IMG/VR virus record: IMGVR_UViG_3300032118_000025
Span: 1-38,184 of that record
Origin: a virus
DNA length: 38,184 bases
Strand: one strand, 5' to 3'
Shown here: one piece after another, positions 29,745-38,069 of the stretch
Position numbering within the stretch: position 1 is the stretch's first letter
How the letters are laid out: each line of letters starts with the position of its first letter
The notes under the pieces: generated by a model
Seen by the model: only the letters and a program-made list of their open reading frames with translations
The model's database searches: none
Told to the model about the DNA's origin: nothing
Made by a program: the position numbers and the translations under genes

Positions 29745-30149
29745 ATGCGTGTCTACATCTCCGGTCCGCTCGAAGGATGGGATCAGCGGCAAAACATCCG
29801 CCGCGCGCTCCTGGCGATGGAATCGATCATCCTCTCCGGCAACGACCCGTTCTGCCCTCACCTTTCGTGGTTTGCCGGACTGTTCATGCTTGGCTGCGTC
29901 CCGCGCACGGTTTGGATGCGGCTCGACCTCGCGTGGCTCTCGCAGGCCGACGTTGTCGTCCGGATCCCCGGCGAGTCCCCCGGAGCTGACGTCGAGGTCG
30001 CGCGGGCCGGGGAACTCGGGATCCCCGTCGTCTTCGGCGTCAAGGCGTTCTTCGATCGGTACGTCAACCGGAATCCCATTAGGCCGGCCGACGAGGCGGG
30101 GCGGTCCCGCCTCCCGGCCGGTACCTTTTCGGGGAAGGAGAATCCATGA
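29745..30149 (+). CDS. DUF4406 / deoxyribosyltransferase-like protein
   Basis: A 134-residue protein with MRVYISGPLEGWDQRQNIRR, then PFCPHLSWFAGL, WLSQADVVVRIPGESPGADV and EVARAGELGIPVVFG. This matches DUF4406 and the nucleoside 2-deoxyribosyltransferase-like fold (YISGP, DxxxRxPGxSxGAxxE). A role in nucleotide metabolism or base modification is likely by family only; the substrate is unknown. The stop overlaps the lipoprotein ATG. Confidence 0.78.
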   Translation: MRVYISGPLEGWDQRQNIRRALLAMESIILSGNDPFCPHLSWFAGLFMLGCVPRTVWMRLDLAWLSQADVVVRIPGESPGADVEVARAGELGIPVVFGVKAFFDRYVNRNPIRPADEAGRSRLPAGTFSGKENP

Positions 30150-30409
30150 GGAAGGTTATCGCGTTACTCGGGTTCGTCGCGGTACTTGGACTCGCGAGCT
30201 GCCGCTGTCCCGAGCAGGCCGCATTCGTTTCGTTTGAGGCATCGTGGAAGGTAATCGGCCCGCGGTACGTCACGTACGTAAAGGCGGACCCCACGCTTAC
30301 GGATCAGGACAAGGCGGACCGGATCGCCACGGCGACGCTCCTCGACCAGGTTATCGTCGAGGCGAAGGCCGCGCGTTCCGGGACGACGGCCCCGGCCCCG
30401 GTACGGTAA
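30146..30409 (+). CDS. Small lipoprotein
   Basis: An 87-residue protein starting in an ATGA overlap behind GGGGAAGGAG. MRKVIALLGFVAVLGLASC is a lipoprotein signal with Cys19. The mature part is helical (CPEQAAFVSFEASWKVIGPR...) and ends in Thr/Ala/Pro. Possible roles are spanin-like or exclusion lipoprotein; it lies near the two-pass membrane protein at 30925. Confidence 0.72.
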   Translation: MRKVIALLGFVAVLGLASCRCPEQAAFVSFEASWKVIGPRYVTYVKADPTLTDQDKADRIATATLLDQVIVEAKAARSGTTAPAPVR

Positions 30410-30425
30410 GGAGGAGATCACGAGC

Positions 30426-30749
30426 ATGGATCTAAAAATCACCCTCGAATCCCTCACGGAATCGCTCAAGGGGATCCTCTCGGAGTACATTGCCGGCGCG
30501 ACGGCGGACCTCCAGAAGGACCTCCAGGGCGACGTCTCGCGGATCGCCACGAGGACAGCGGAGCTCGGCTTCCGCGCGCTTTCGGGCGACCAGACCGCGA
30601 TCGATACCCTCGAGGACATGAAGGCCCAGGCGATCTCGGTCGCGGTGATCGTCGAGATTCGGGAGCAGGCGCGGATCATCAACGCGCTCCGCGCGGCGGC
30701 GGCCGTCGCCGTCAAGGTGCTCCTGAGCCTGGCGGCGGCTGCGGCGTAA
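30426..30749 (+). CDS. Helical hypothetical protein
   Basis: A 107-residue protein behind AAGGAGGAGATC. It is helical throughout (SLTESLKGILSEYIAGATAD ... AAAAVAVKVLLSLAAAAA) with a hydrophobic Ala/Val/Leu-rich C-terminus that could enter a membrane. It ends the unit before the structured region at 30750. No family recognised. Confidence 0.6.
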   Translation: MDLKITLESLTESLKGILSEYIAGATADLQKDLQGDVSRIATRTAELGFRALSGDQTAIDTLEDMKAQAISVAVIVEIREQARIINALRAAAAVAVKVLLSLAAAAA

Positions 30750-30758
30750 TCGACTGTT

Positions 30759-30813
30759 CCTGGGCACCCGGGGGGTAATCCCCGGTGCCAGCCGGCGCTC
30801 TCGGGTGCCCAGG
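30759..30813 (+). ncRNA. Three-way-junction-like RNA structure
   Basis: A perfect 12-pair closing stem CCTGGGCACCCG / CGGGTGCCCAGG (30759-30770 and 30802-30813) encloses two small hairpins: GGGG-TAAT-CCCC (30772-30783) and GTGCC-AGCC-GGCGC (30785-30798). It lies 10 bases after a stop codon and 4 bases before a promoter. It may be a bulky terminator without a T-run or a separate RNA element. Confidence 0.5.
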
Positions 30814-30816
30814 CTC

Positions 30817-30845
30817 TTGACGACACGCGCAGGGTTACCTAAAAT
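30817..30845 (+). promoter_or_regulatory. Sigma70 promoter
   Basis: TTGACG (30817-30822), exactly 17 bases, then TAAAAT (30840-30845). Transcription would begin near 30852, giving a leader of about 70 bases for the membrane protein gene at 30925 and probably the glycosyltransferase genes. It is the best promoter in the window. Confidence 0.75.
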
Positions 30846-30857
30846 CTGATCTCGATT

Positions 30858-30899
30858 ACTGGCACCGGGCTTGGAGACTAACCATGCCGCGGTGCCAGT
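30858..30899 (+). promoter_or_regulatory. Leader hairpin with embedded mini-ORF
   Basis: ACTGGCACCG (30858-30867) pairs perfectly with CGGTGCCAGT (30890-30899). Inside, GGC/GCC and TGG/CCA extend the stem around a 7-base loop. It would begin about 6 bases from the transcript's 5' end. An ATG in the stem (30884) opens a 14-codon frame that stops at 30926-30928, overlapping the next start codon. Confidence 0.5.
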
Positions 30900-30924
30900 T
30901 CCGTTCCTGCCTCGGGGGCAACCG

Positions 30925-31371
30925 ATGATTACCAGGCTACGCGCGCAGGGCGTCGCGATAGTCGCTATCTTCGTCCTCGGATCCCTCCTGGTCGTCGGCT
31001 CAATCACTTTGGCTGCGGCGATCCCCGTTGACGTGACGGAACTCGGGGATAGTGAACGGGACGCGCTCCATGCAACGATCAAGCTCCTCGAGTGGGGGCT
31101 CATCGTCGTCTCCGGCTCGCTCGTCGCGGCGCTCGGCATCCTCTGGAGATCGAGCCTGATTAAGGACAAGACCCTCCTCGACGAGGTCAAAGCGGCGGCC
31201 CCGGCCCGGGAAGGGATCAAGGAGAGTAATATGATGGTCTGCGAGACCATGCGGGAGTGCGTCGGCTTGCTTCGTGAGATGCGCGCCGACGTCAAGTTTT
31301 GTCGCGAGCGTCGGGGCCGCGAGGAGGCGGGCGCCGATCCCGCCGGCGGGCAGGATACGCACAGGGCCTGA
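30925..31371 (+). CDS. Two-pass membrane protein (holin candidate)
   Basis: A 148-residue protein with two transmembrane helices, about 9-33 (GVAIVAIFVLGSLLVVGSIT) and about 56-75 (WGLIVVSGSLVAALGILW), and a long charged cytoplasmic C-terminus rich in Arg/Glu. ATG 30925 was chosen as the first ATG after the leader; its SD is weak (CGGGGG). Two-pass topology and the nearby lipoprotein suggest a lysis role, but no endolysin is adjacent. Confidence 0.55.
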   Translation: MITRLRAQGVAIVAIFVLGSLLVVGSITLAAAIPVDVTELGDSERDALHATIKLLEWGLIVVSGSLVAALGILWRSSLIKDKTLLDEVKAAAPAREGIKESNMMVCETMRECVGLLREMRADVKFCRERRGREEAGADPAGGQDTHRA

Positions 31372-31382
31372 GTAGGGTTCCG

Positions 31383-33068
31383 ATGGGCGAGCCCGTCGTC
31401 AGCGTGATCATCCCGGCTCGGGTCGAGAAGTACCTCGAGAAGACCATCCGCAACGTACTCGCGAACGCACGCGGGGCGGTCGAGGTCCTCGCGGTCCTTG
31501 ACGGCTGGCTCCCTGAGCCGCGAATCGAGATCGGCGACGAGCGCGCGATCTTCTTCCACTTCCCCGAGGCGATCGGCCAGCGGGCGGCGATCAACTACGC
31601 GGCGAGGAAGGCATGCGGGCGGTACATGATGAAGCTCGACGCGCACTGCGCCGTCGACGAAGGCTTCGACGTCAAGCTCGCCGCGGACTGCGAGTACGAC
31701 TGGACCGTGATCCCGCGGATGTACAACCTCGACGTCGAGACCTGGCTCCCGAAGAAGCACAAGCGGACCGATTACATGTACATCGGCCTCCGGCCGAACG
31801 GGGAACTCCGGACCGAGTACTACGGCGGGCGGGAGTTCAAGCGGCAGCATGCGAAGCCCGCTCTGATCGATGATACGATGAGCTGCATGGGACCCGGGTT
31901 CTTCCTCCACAAGGCGCGGTTCTGGGACCTCGGCGGCTGCGACGAAGCGCACGGTGGCTGGGGACAGCAGGGAGTCGAGGTCGCCTGCAAGGCGTGGCTC
32001 TCCGGCGGCCGCCTCGTCGTCAACAAAAAGACCTGGTTCGCGCACTGGTTCCGCGGGGGCGGGGGGCCGGGGTTCCCGTATCCGATCGGCGGGAGGGCGG
32101 TCGCTTCCGCCCGGGCCTACTCGAAGGACCTCTGGATGGGCGACAAGTGGCCGCAGGCGACGCGGAAGTTCTCCTGGCTCCTCGAGCGATTCAAGCCCCC
32201 GGGCTGGGGTACTCCGGAGCCGGTGGCGGCCCCGGGCCCGGCTCCCGCGTCGGCGGCGGCGTCGTCTTCGGCGTCCGCGCCGCGGCTCTCGGTCGTGATC
32301 CCGAGCTACAAGGACCCGTTCCTCTTTAAGACTATCGAATCGATCCTCGAGAACTTCACGGGCAGCTACGAGATCATCCCGGTGATCGACGGCTATAAGC
32401 CCGAGCGGCCGCTACCGGTCCACCCGAACGTCCGGCCGGTGGTGCTCGAACGGAACGTCGGGATGCGGGACGCGATCAACTCCGGGGTCCGGGCCGCCCG
32501 CGGCGAGTACCTCATGCGTTCGGACGAGCACTGTATGTTCGCCAAGGGGTTCGATACTGCGATCCTCGACCGGATCGAGGACAACTGGATCGTCGTCCCG
32601 CGGCGGTTCTTCCTCGATCCCTACAAATGGGCGGTGATGGCCGACAAGGGCCACGTCGACTACGAGAAGCTGGTCATTCTGGACGCTCCGAAGCCGAGGA
32701 AGTTCTCCGGCGTCGCGTGGATCGAGCGTACGCGCCGGCGGCGCAAACTCACGGTCGACGAGACCATGGCATTCCAGGGCTCTTGCTGGGTCATGGCCCG
32801 GTCCTGGTGGGAGAAGGTGATCGGAGAGCTGCAGACCGAAGGGTACGGTCCCCACTACCAGGACACGACCGAGATGCTCTTCAAGACCTGGCGCGCCGGC
32901 GGGAAGCTGATGCTGAACAAGGGGATCTGGTATGCGCACAAGCACCGGAGCTTCAACCGGACGCATCAGTATTCGGTCTCGAAGGCAATCCCAGAATGGC
33001 TGTACGCGCTCGACACCTGGAAAGAGGACTACGAGAAGGTAAAGGCTCGATGGGGACTGACCGGTTGA
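31383..33068 (+). CDS. Tandem GT2-type glycosyltransferase
   Basis: A 561-residue protein with two GT-A domains joined by an Ala/Pro/Ser linker (about 276-299). Domain 1: VSVIIPARVEKYLEKTIRNV, DxH-type metal motif DAH (86-88) and HGGWG (190-194) as in polypeptide GalNAc-transferases. Domain 2: LSVVIPSYKDPFLFKTIESI and DEH (381-383). Both halves share the same motif order, so it is an internal duplication. It transfers sugars from nucleotide-sugar donors; the acceptor is unknown. It overlaps the next gene by 19 bases. Confidence 0.87.
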   Translation: MGEPVVSVIIPARVEKYLEKTIRNVLANARGAVEVLAVLDGWLPEPRIEIGDERAIFFHFPEAIGQRAAINYAARKACGRYMMKLDAHCAVDEGFDVKLAADCEYDWTVIPRMYNLDVETWLPKKHKRTDYMYIGLRPNGELRTEYYGGREFKRQHAKPALIDDTMSCMGPGFFLHKARFWDLGGCDEAHGGWGQQGVEVACKAWLSGGRLVVNKKTWFAHWFRGGGGPGFPYPIGGRAVASARAYSKDLWMGDKWPQATRKFSWLLERFKPPGWGTPEPVAAPGPAPASAAASSSASAPRLSVVIPSYKDPFLFKTIESILENFTGSYEIIPVIDGYKPERPLPVHPNVRPVVLERNVGMRDAINSGVRAARGEYLMRSDEHCMFAKGFDTAILDRIEDNWIVVPRRFFLDPYKWAVMADKGHVDYEKLVILDAPKPRKFSGVAWIERTRRRRKLTVDETMAFQGSCWVMARSWWEKVIGELQTEGYGPHYQDTTEMLFKTWRAGGKLMLNKGIWYAHKHRSFNRTHQYSVSKAIPEWLYALDTWKEDYEKVKARWGLTG

Positions 33069-33670
33069 ACGAAGCCGCGATCGAGTACTACCGCTACATC
33101 CATACCTTCGGGAACGGGATCCGGGAGCCGCGGTGGCGGGGGACGCGCGTTGTCAAGTTCCCCCAGGACCTGATCCTTTACGCCCAGGTGATCTTCAAGC
33201 GGGTCCCCGACTTTATCGTCGAGACGGGGACGCACTTCGGCGGCTCGGCACTCTTCTTCGCCGACATGCTCTCGCTCGTCGGCGGGAAGAAGGTCTTCTC
33301 GATCGATGTCTCCGACGCGTTTAATCCGCCGAAGCATCCGCTGGTCGAGCACGTCCTCGGGTCGAGTACCGACCTGGCGATCGTCGAGCGCATCCGAAGC
33401 GAGGTTGCCGGCGCCCGCGTGATGGTAGTCCTCGACTCCGACCATTCAACGAAGCACGTACTCGAGGAGCTCCACGCGTACCAGGACATGGTTACGAAGG
33501 GCCAGTACTTGGTCGTCGAGGACTGCTGGACCCGGCACCAAAAGCCCTACCTGCCGTGGTACGCCGTCGAGAAGTTCCTGAAGGAGAACAGCCGGTACCG
33601 GCGTGCGAACATCGAGAAACAATTTCTTTATGCGGTAACGAAGGACGGATGGCTCCGAAGACTACGATAA
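33050..33670 (+). CDS. CmcI-like methyltransferase (cephalosporin hydroxylase family)
   Basis: A 206-residue SAM-dependent methyltransferase-like protein. FIVETGTHFGGSALFFADML is the SAM loop, KVFSIDVSD the acidic strand, VMVVLDSDHSTKHVLEEL the DxDH metal site, and YLVVEDCWT follows. This family includes CmcI and rhamnosyl O-methyltransferases. Lying between two glycosyltransferases, O-methylation of a transferred sugar is the natural reading (inference). It overlaps both neighbours. Confidence 0.82.
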   Translation: MGTDRLNEAAIEYYRYIHTFGNGIREPRWRGTRVVKFPQDLILYAQVIFKRVPDFIVETGTHFGGSALFFADMLSLVGGKKVFSIDVSDAFNPPKHPLVEHVLGSSTDLAIVERIRSEVAGARVMVVLDSDHSTKHVLEELHAYQDMVTKGQYLVVEDCWTRHQKPYLPWYAVEKFLKENSRYRRANIEKQFLYAVTKDGWLRRLR

Positions 33671-34431
33671 TCTACCTCACGGACAACGCGCTTGATCCGC
33701 TGATCGCGGAGACGTGCAAGCGCTACCTCCTCAAGGCGGCGGACGACTCGCGGATCGTCAGCGTATCGCAGAGGCCGATTGACCTTGGGGACAACGTCTG
33801 CGTCGGGGAGATCGGCCGGAGCGGTCTCTCGATCGATCGCCAGCTCCGGTCCGGGCTCGACGTGATCGATACCGAGTTCGTGGCGATCGCCGAGCATGAC
33901 TGCATCTACGGCGCGGAGCATTTCGCCTGGACGCCTCCGGATAAGATCTTTTTTTACTACAACGTGAACTGCTGGCTGCTCCAGTACCGGAGTATCGCAC
34001 ACCCGGAGTACGACGGGATGTTCTCTCTTTACGGCGAGCGGATGGTACAGAGCCAGCTCGTATGCGGGGCCGACGCGCTCCGAGCGGCGGTCGACGAGAA
34101 GCTCGCGATCCTCTCCGACCAAAGCGTAGTCGAGCGGTGGCCGGTCCACAGCCGGATCGGGGAGCCAGGGACGAACTACCTCCACCGGTCGCGGAGGGTG
34201 TTCAGGGACCCGGCTCTACTCCCAGTGTGGCGCCGCGTGAAGGCGTATATCACGCGGTACAACGCGCGGAAGTTCAGGGCGCTGGTACCGAACATCGACA
34301 TCCGCCACGGGAAGAACTTCACGGGCGCACGGCGAGGTAAGCGCCGATGCTGGTCGCTGGCGCCGTGGGGAAGCGTCGAGGATATTTTTGAGCTGGAGAG
34401 CGTGGGATTGATCTCAAAGGAGCTGAGCTGA
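33649..34431 (+). CDS. Glycosyltransferase-like protein
   Basis: A 260-residue protein; ATG 33649 overlaps the methyltransferase by 22 bases. TTIIYLTDNALDPLIAETCK opens a GT-A-like fold, and EFVAIAEHDCIYGAEHFAW has the acidic EHD metal-site motif seen in phage glycosyltransferases, followed by KIFFYYNVNCWLLQY. With the tandem enzyme and the methyltransferase it forms a three-gene sugar-modification unit. The SD of the next gene lies in its 3' end. Confidence 0.7.
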   Translation: MAPKTTIIYLTDNALDPLIAETCKRYLLKAADDSRIVSVSQRPIDLGDNVCVGEIGRSGLSIDRQLRSGLDVIDTEFVAIAEHDCIYGAEHFAWTPPDKIFFYYNVNCWLLQYRSIAHPEYDGMFSLYGERMVQSQLVCGADALRAAVDEKLAILSDQSVVERWPVHSRIGEPGTNYLHRSRRVFRDPALLPVWRRVKAYITRYNARKFRALVPNIDIRHGKNFTGARRGKRRCWSLAPWGSVEDIFELESVGLISKELS

Positions 34432-34432
34432 C

Positions 34433-34861
34433 ATGGGCAAGGTGAAATACAACGACGAGCTGCTCGAGTACGACGACAAGTGGAGCTTCCAGAGCCGGCC
34501 GAATCGGCTATCGGAAATCCCCGACGGAACCGTGGTCTATGCCTCAAACTTCGGGCAGGAAGTACCAGATACCCAGACGTTCCCTCCGAAAATGAAGGGC
34601 GTACGGTTCTACAACTGCATCCTCGACAACTGTATCATTCCCGAGGGCAACGAGGTCGTTGGCGGCTCTCAGCGGCGGTACAAGGCACAGAATGATAGGA
34701 ACGACTGGGAGATCGATAAGGACAACAAAGCGGTGCGACCTATAAACTACCGCATTTTTGAGAAGCTCGGCTTGCCGATACCTGATCCCAAGGACATCCC
34801 CGAAGTCGCGACCGAAGATCCGGTCGACCTCGTCAATAAGGCGATAGCTACCAAGCCGTAG
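34433..34861 (+). CDS. Hypothetical protein with pentapeptide-like turn
   Basis: A 142-residue protein behind CAAAGGAGCTGAG. The middle (MKGVRFYNCILDNCIIPEGN) resembles a short pentapeptide-repeat-like beta-helix turn. The C-terminus is Pro/Asp-rich. Such proteins often accompany phage virion or fibre genes. Function unknown. Confidence 0.6.
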   Translation: MGKVKYNDELLEYDDKWSFQSRPNRLSEIPDGTVVYASNFGQEVPDTQTFPPKMKGVRFYNCILDNCIIPEGNEVVGGSQRRYKAQNDRNDWEIDKDNKAVRPINYRIFEKLGLPIPDPKDIPEVATEDPVDLVNKAIATKP

Positions 34862-34872
34862 GAGTAAGTTCT

Positions 34873-36675
34873 ATGAGCCTCTCCGTCAGTACGATCTGGG
34901 AACTCAATGCCGACGCTACGGCCAGCGGTGTAAACGGGAGCGGATTTAACCCGGCGAACGCCAATATGCTCACCGACCTCGCCTGCGACGCGAATACGGG
35001 CAATACCAACTCGCCCGTGGTCTCCTCGGCGACCTATACCTTCGTCGCGGGGGACGTAGGGCACTGGGTCTACGTCAAATCCGGAACGAACTGGACTCCG
35101 GGCTGGTACAAGATCGCGTCGGTCTCCGGCGGCAAGGCGACGCTCTCGGCGGCTATCGGGGAGGCGGTCCAGCAGGATACGACGAAGGGGAGCCCGTCTC
35201 CGAAGTTCGGCGCGAATACCGTCGCCGGTTGTGGGACGGTCGCGACGCCAACCAGCGGGACGTTCACCATCGACTACTCGCAGGGGACGGCCGCGATTCT
35301 CGCGCTCACGGATGGCGCGAGCACCGACGCTTCGGCGGTCCTCACTTCGGTGACCGGTGGATTCACTCCAGTGATGGTCGGGAACGTCCTGCGACTCGCG
35401 TCCGGGACGAACTACGTTGACGGGTGGTTTGAGATTGTCAGCTACAACAGCGCGACCTCGGTCGCCGTCGATCGCGACTGCGCTGGCGCCGGGAACCTCT
35501 CGAGCGGCGTATTCAAGGTCGGAGGCGCGTTCTCCCTGAACTCGACTCTGGACGACGACTTTTTCGAGCAGGCGCTCGGAACCAACGGGTCCGGAGCAAT
35601 GCGCTTCTTCGTCAAAAACAAGTCGGGTGGAGGCTATTTACTCGGAGAATCGATCTCGCTTGCAACGGGCATCGGCGGGACGCAGGCTCCAGTAGCGATC
35701 GAAGGGTACAATTTGCTACGCGGAGATACTCCGACGGGCGACAATCGGCCGAAGATCGATTGCGCGGCTTATTCTATAACCTTAAATACGGCGATGGACG
35801 TCTACAATTTGCGTATCACTGGTACAGGCAGCAATGTACTAATTCCGAGAACCGGCGGGAGGGTAGTCAATTGCAAGATTGTTAATACAAGCACGACCGC
35901 CAGCAGAAACGCACTGTATAATGACAATGGGAGCAATTATTTATTCAATATAGAACTGATCAGCTACAGGGGATACGCATTCAATACCGGATCCGCGAGT
36001 TTGGTTCTTGATTCCTGTTGGTTGCACGAATCTAATACGGGGCTGAGGCTGGGTTCAGGAGGGGTCACTTTACTAAATACGATCATCTCAAGCAATGTTG
36101 CGTACGCCATAAATTCGGCGGCGGCTCTGACCACTGCGGTTCTTTTCCTGAACTCTACGCTCTACGGTGCCGAGAACAAGACGGGTGTCGGTGTCAATCT
36201 CCTCACCGCAACAACGTATGTCAGATGCAGGAATACGATCCTATACGGCTTTGTCACCGGCATCGCGCATGCGGATGTGCAGACTCAAGGGTTCGACGAC
36301 TTTAACGATTACTATAACAACACGGCCGACGTATCCAACTGGCAAAAGGGTGCGAATGATATCGCGGTCGCCCCGGCGTTTACGAGCGTCGGGCAGGTGA
36401 CGGGGACCGCGGGCGCGTTCGTCGCCGGTAACGGCAAGCTCGTCGACACGTCGAAAAACTTCACGAACCTGGGCGTTGTCGCCGGGCGTGATTACGTGTA
36501 CATCGTCTCGGGCACCGGAGCGACGGCGGGAATCTATGGAATTTCGTCGATCTCGACGACGACGAATGCGAACGATACGCTGAACCTGGACATCTCTCCG
36601 GGTACGAACACGACCGCCGACAAGGTTTACCAGATCACGATCGGGCATAACTTCCTCCCGACGGGAGTCGTATAA
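34873..36675 (+). CDS. Beta-helix virion protein with three repeated modules
   Basis: A 600-residue virion-type protein. The N-terminus ([20 protein letters not shown]) is of a kind found in phage structural proteins. A module of about 35 residues (D/N-V-hydrophobic-SGT-x-GW-Y/F-x-I) occurs three times: about 60-94, 169-202 and 537-573. Residues about 290-470 are rungs of a right-handed beta-helix ([20 protein letters not shown] and similar). The beta-helix core DNA is AT-richer than the ends (26 G or C in the 60 bases from 35941). Its stop overlaps the next ATG (TAATG). Confidence 0.68.
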   Translation: MSLSVSTIWELNADATASGVNGSGFNPANANMLTDLACDANTGNTNSPVVSSATYTFVAGDVGHWVYVKSGTNWTPGWYKIASVSGGKATLSAAIGEAVQQDTTKGSPSPKFGANTVAGCGTVATPTSGTFTIDYSQGTAAILALTDGASTDASAVLTSVTGGFTPVMVGNVLRLASGTNYVDGWFEIVSYNSATSVAVDRDCAGAGNLSSGVFKVGGAFSLNSTLDDDFFEQALGTNGSGAMRFFVKNKSGGGYLLGESISLATGIGGTQAPVAIEGYNLLRGDTPTGDNRPKIDCAAYSITLNTAMDVYNLRITGTGSNVLIPRTGGRVVNCKIVNTSTTASRNALYNDNGSNYLFNIELISYRGYAFNTGSASLVLDSCWLHESNTGLRLGSGGVTLLNTIISSNVAYAINSAAALTTAVLFLNSTLYGAENKTGVGVNLLTATTYVRCRNTILYGFVTGIAHADVQTQGFDDFNDYYNNTADVSNWQKGANDIAVAPAFTSVGQVTGTAGAFVAGNGKLVDTSKNFTNLGVVAGRDYVYIVSGTGATAGIYGISSISTTTNANDTLNLDISPGTNTTADKVYQITIGHNFLPTGVV

Positions 36676-37727
36676 TGGCTCTTGGATTTCCTGGCACTTT
36701 CCCTGGCGGACTTACGATCGGCGCGTTGATCATCGGCGCGGTACAAATAGGGACCGCAGGGACCAAGGGATTCCCTGGTGCTTTCCAAGGTGGGTATTCC
36801 ACGGGGAATTTAACTATCGGCGCCGTCGAGCAGGCAGCGGCTGGGGGCCAGCCTTCGGCGTCCGCCTCGCCTTCGGGATCGCCGTCGGCCTCGAAGTCGG
36901 CTTCGCCTTCGGCCTCGATCAGCCCGAGCCCCTCGGCTTCCGCATCCGGTTCGCCATCGGCATCGGCTTCGGGTTCCCCATCCACTTCGATTTCCCCTTC
37001 CCCTTCTGCCTCGGCCTCAGGATCGCCGTCAGCCTCGGTCTCGCCAAGTCCCTCCGCGTCGGCGTCGGCGAGCCTATCGGCGTCTAGGTTCGCCTCCCCC
37101 TCGGCTTCTCCTTCAGCGTCCGTTTCGCCGAGTCCGTCTGCCTCACCCTCGGCGTCTGTTTCCCCGAGCCCATCGGCATCGCCCTCCGCTTCGAAGTCGG
37201 CTTCCCCGTCCGCCTCGATCAGCCCGAGTCCTTCGGCCTCGATATCCCCGAGTCCTTCGGCCTCGGCTTCCGGGTCTCCTTCTGCCTCGATAAGCCCAAG
37301 CCCTTCGGCCTCGGTATCTCCGAGTCCCTCGGCCTCTCCCTCAAGATCGGCCTCGGCCTCCCCGTCTGCGTCCGTTTCCCCAAGCCCCTCGGCTTCTCCC
37401 TCCGCGTCCGCATCGGCAAGTCCCTCGGCATCCCCTTCCGCGTCCGCATCGGCGAGTCCCTCTGCCTCGCCCTCGGGGTCTCCCTCGGCATCACCCTCGG
37501 CCTCGATCTCGCCAAGTCCCTCGGCTTCCCCATCTGGGTCGCCCTCGGCCTCTCCTTCGGCGTCGGTCTCTGCCTCGCCTTCTGCCTCCCCCTCAGCGAG
37601 TCCCTCGGCATCGGCCTCGTCTGTAGCCCTGAGCATTGCACGCGCTATAGTCCACTTCAGCCTACGGAAGCCTTCCGTAACCTTCGATCTACGGAAGCCA
37701 TCCGTAACTATCTACATGGGAGAATGA
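36675..37727 (+). CDS. Ser-Pro-Ala repeat surface protein
   Basis: A 350-residue protein. Residues 1-56 hold two similar segments ([20 protein letters not shown] and [20 protein letters not shown]). Residues about 59-318 are a long run of SPSAS, SPSGS and SISPSPSAS units with few other residues. The end carries two copies of LRKPSVT ([20 protein letters not shown]). Synonymous codons vary widely between units, so the repeat is kept at the protein level. It is likely an extended, perhaps glycosylated, virion or fibre protein. The same repeat ends the tail tube protein. Confidence 0.72.
   Translation: MALGFPGTFPGGLTIGALIIGAVQIGTAGTKGFPGAFQGGYSTGNLTIGAVEQAAAGGQPSASASPSGSPSASKSASPSASISPSPSASASGSPSASASGSPSTSISPSPSASASGSPSASVSPSPSASASASLSASRFASPSASPSASVSPSPSASPSASVSPSPSASPSASKSASPSASISPSPSASISPSPSASASGSPSASISPSPSASVSPSPSASPSRSASASPSASVSPSPSASPSASASASPSASPSASASASPSASPSGSPSASPSASISPSPSASPSGSPSASPSASVSASPSASPSASPSASASSVALSIARAIVHFSLRKPSVTFDLRKPSVTIYMGE
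36850..37617 (+). repeat. Long degenerate array coding for SPSAS units
   Basis: About 770 bases of TCG/TCC/TCT/AGC, GCC/GCG/GCA/GCT and CCC/CCG/CCT codons in 9- to 15-base units. Within this array, short blocks such as cccgagcccctcggc recur. The opposite strand reads as an open Glu/Ala/Asp-rich frame, which is only a by-product. Confidence 0.9.
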
Positions 37728-37733
37728 TTGACC

Positions 37734-38069
37734 ATGAAGAAGCTCAATAGGAGATCGACGGCGTTTGTCGACCTCTCCTTTCTCGATGAGGACCTCGAGA
37801 AGGTAATACCAACTGCGGCAACGTCCGAGATCCATGATCGCGATACCGGGACCGTGATCCGGGCACCGGGAGCTCTTACCGCGCCACTCGCGGCCGATAT
37901 GACGGTGGGGATCTCCGAGGCCGAGAACGAGGTCATTACCGGATCGGCCAACAAAGAGGTCCACGTCCTGACGATCGAGTTCGACTACACGTCGGCGCTC
38001 GGAGCCGCCCACGGGACCGGGGAGTTCGAGTTCATGGTCGAGAACCTGGAAGGAGTCATCGGCAGTTAG
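37734..38069 (+). CDS. Hypothetical virion-type protein
   Basis: A 111-residue beta-rich protein (EIHDRDTGTVIRAPGALTAP ... VLTIEFDYTS ... GEFEFMVENLEGVIGS). The GGGAGA SD lies about 10 bases before ATG 37734; TTG 37728 is an alternative start. It follows the Ser-repeat gene at 6 bases and probably belongs with the same structural set. No family recognised. Confidence 0.6.
   Translation: MKKLNRRSTAFVDLSFLDEDLEKVIPTAATSEIHDRDTGTVIRAPGALTAPLAADMTVGISEAENEVITGSANKEVHVLTIEFDYTSALGAAHGTGEFEFMVENLEGVIGS

Noticed and set aside
29745-31371. Complete lysis cassette (endolysin, holin, spanin)
   Set aside because: A lipoprotein and a two-pass membrane protein are present, but no enzyme with peptidoglycan-hydrolase motifs was found here or elsewhere in the window.
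36635-37636. Glu/Ala/Asp-rich minus-strand frame opposite the Ser-repeat gene
   Set aside because: It is the complement of the SPSAS repeat and has no start signal; the plus frame is coupled to the gene before it.
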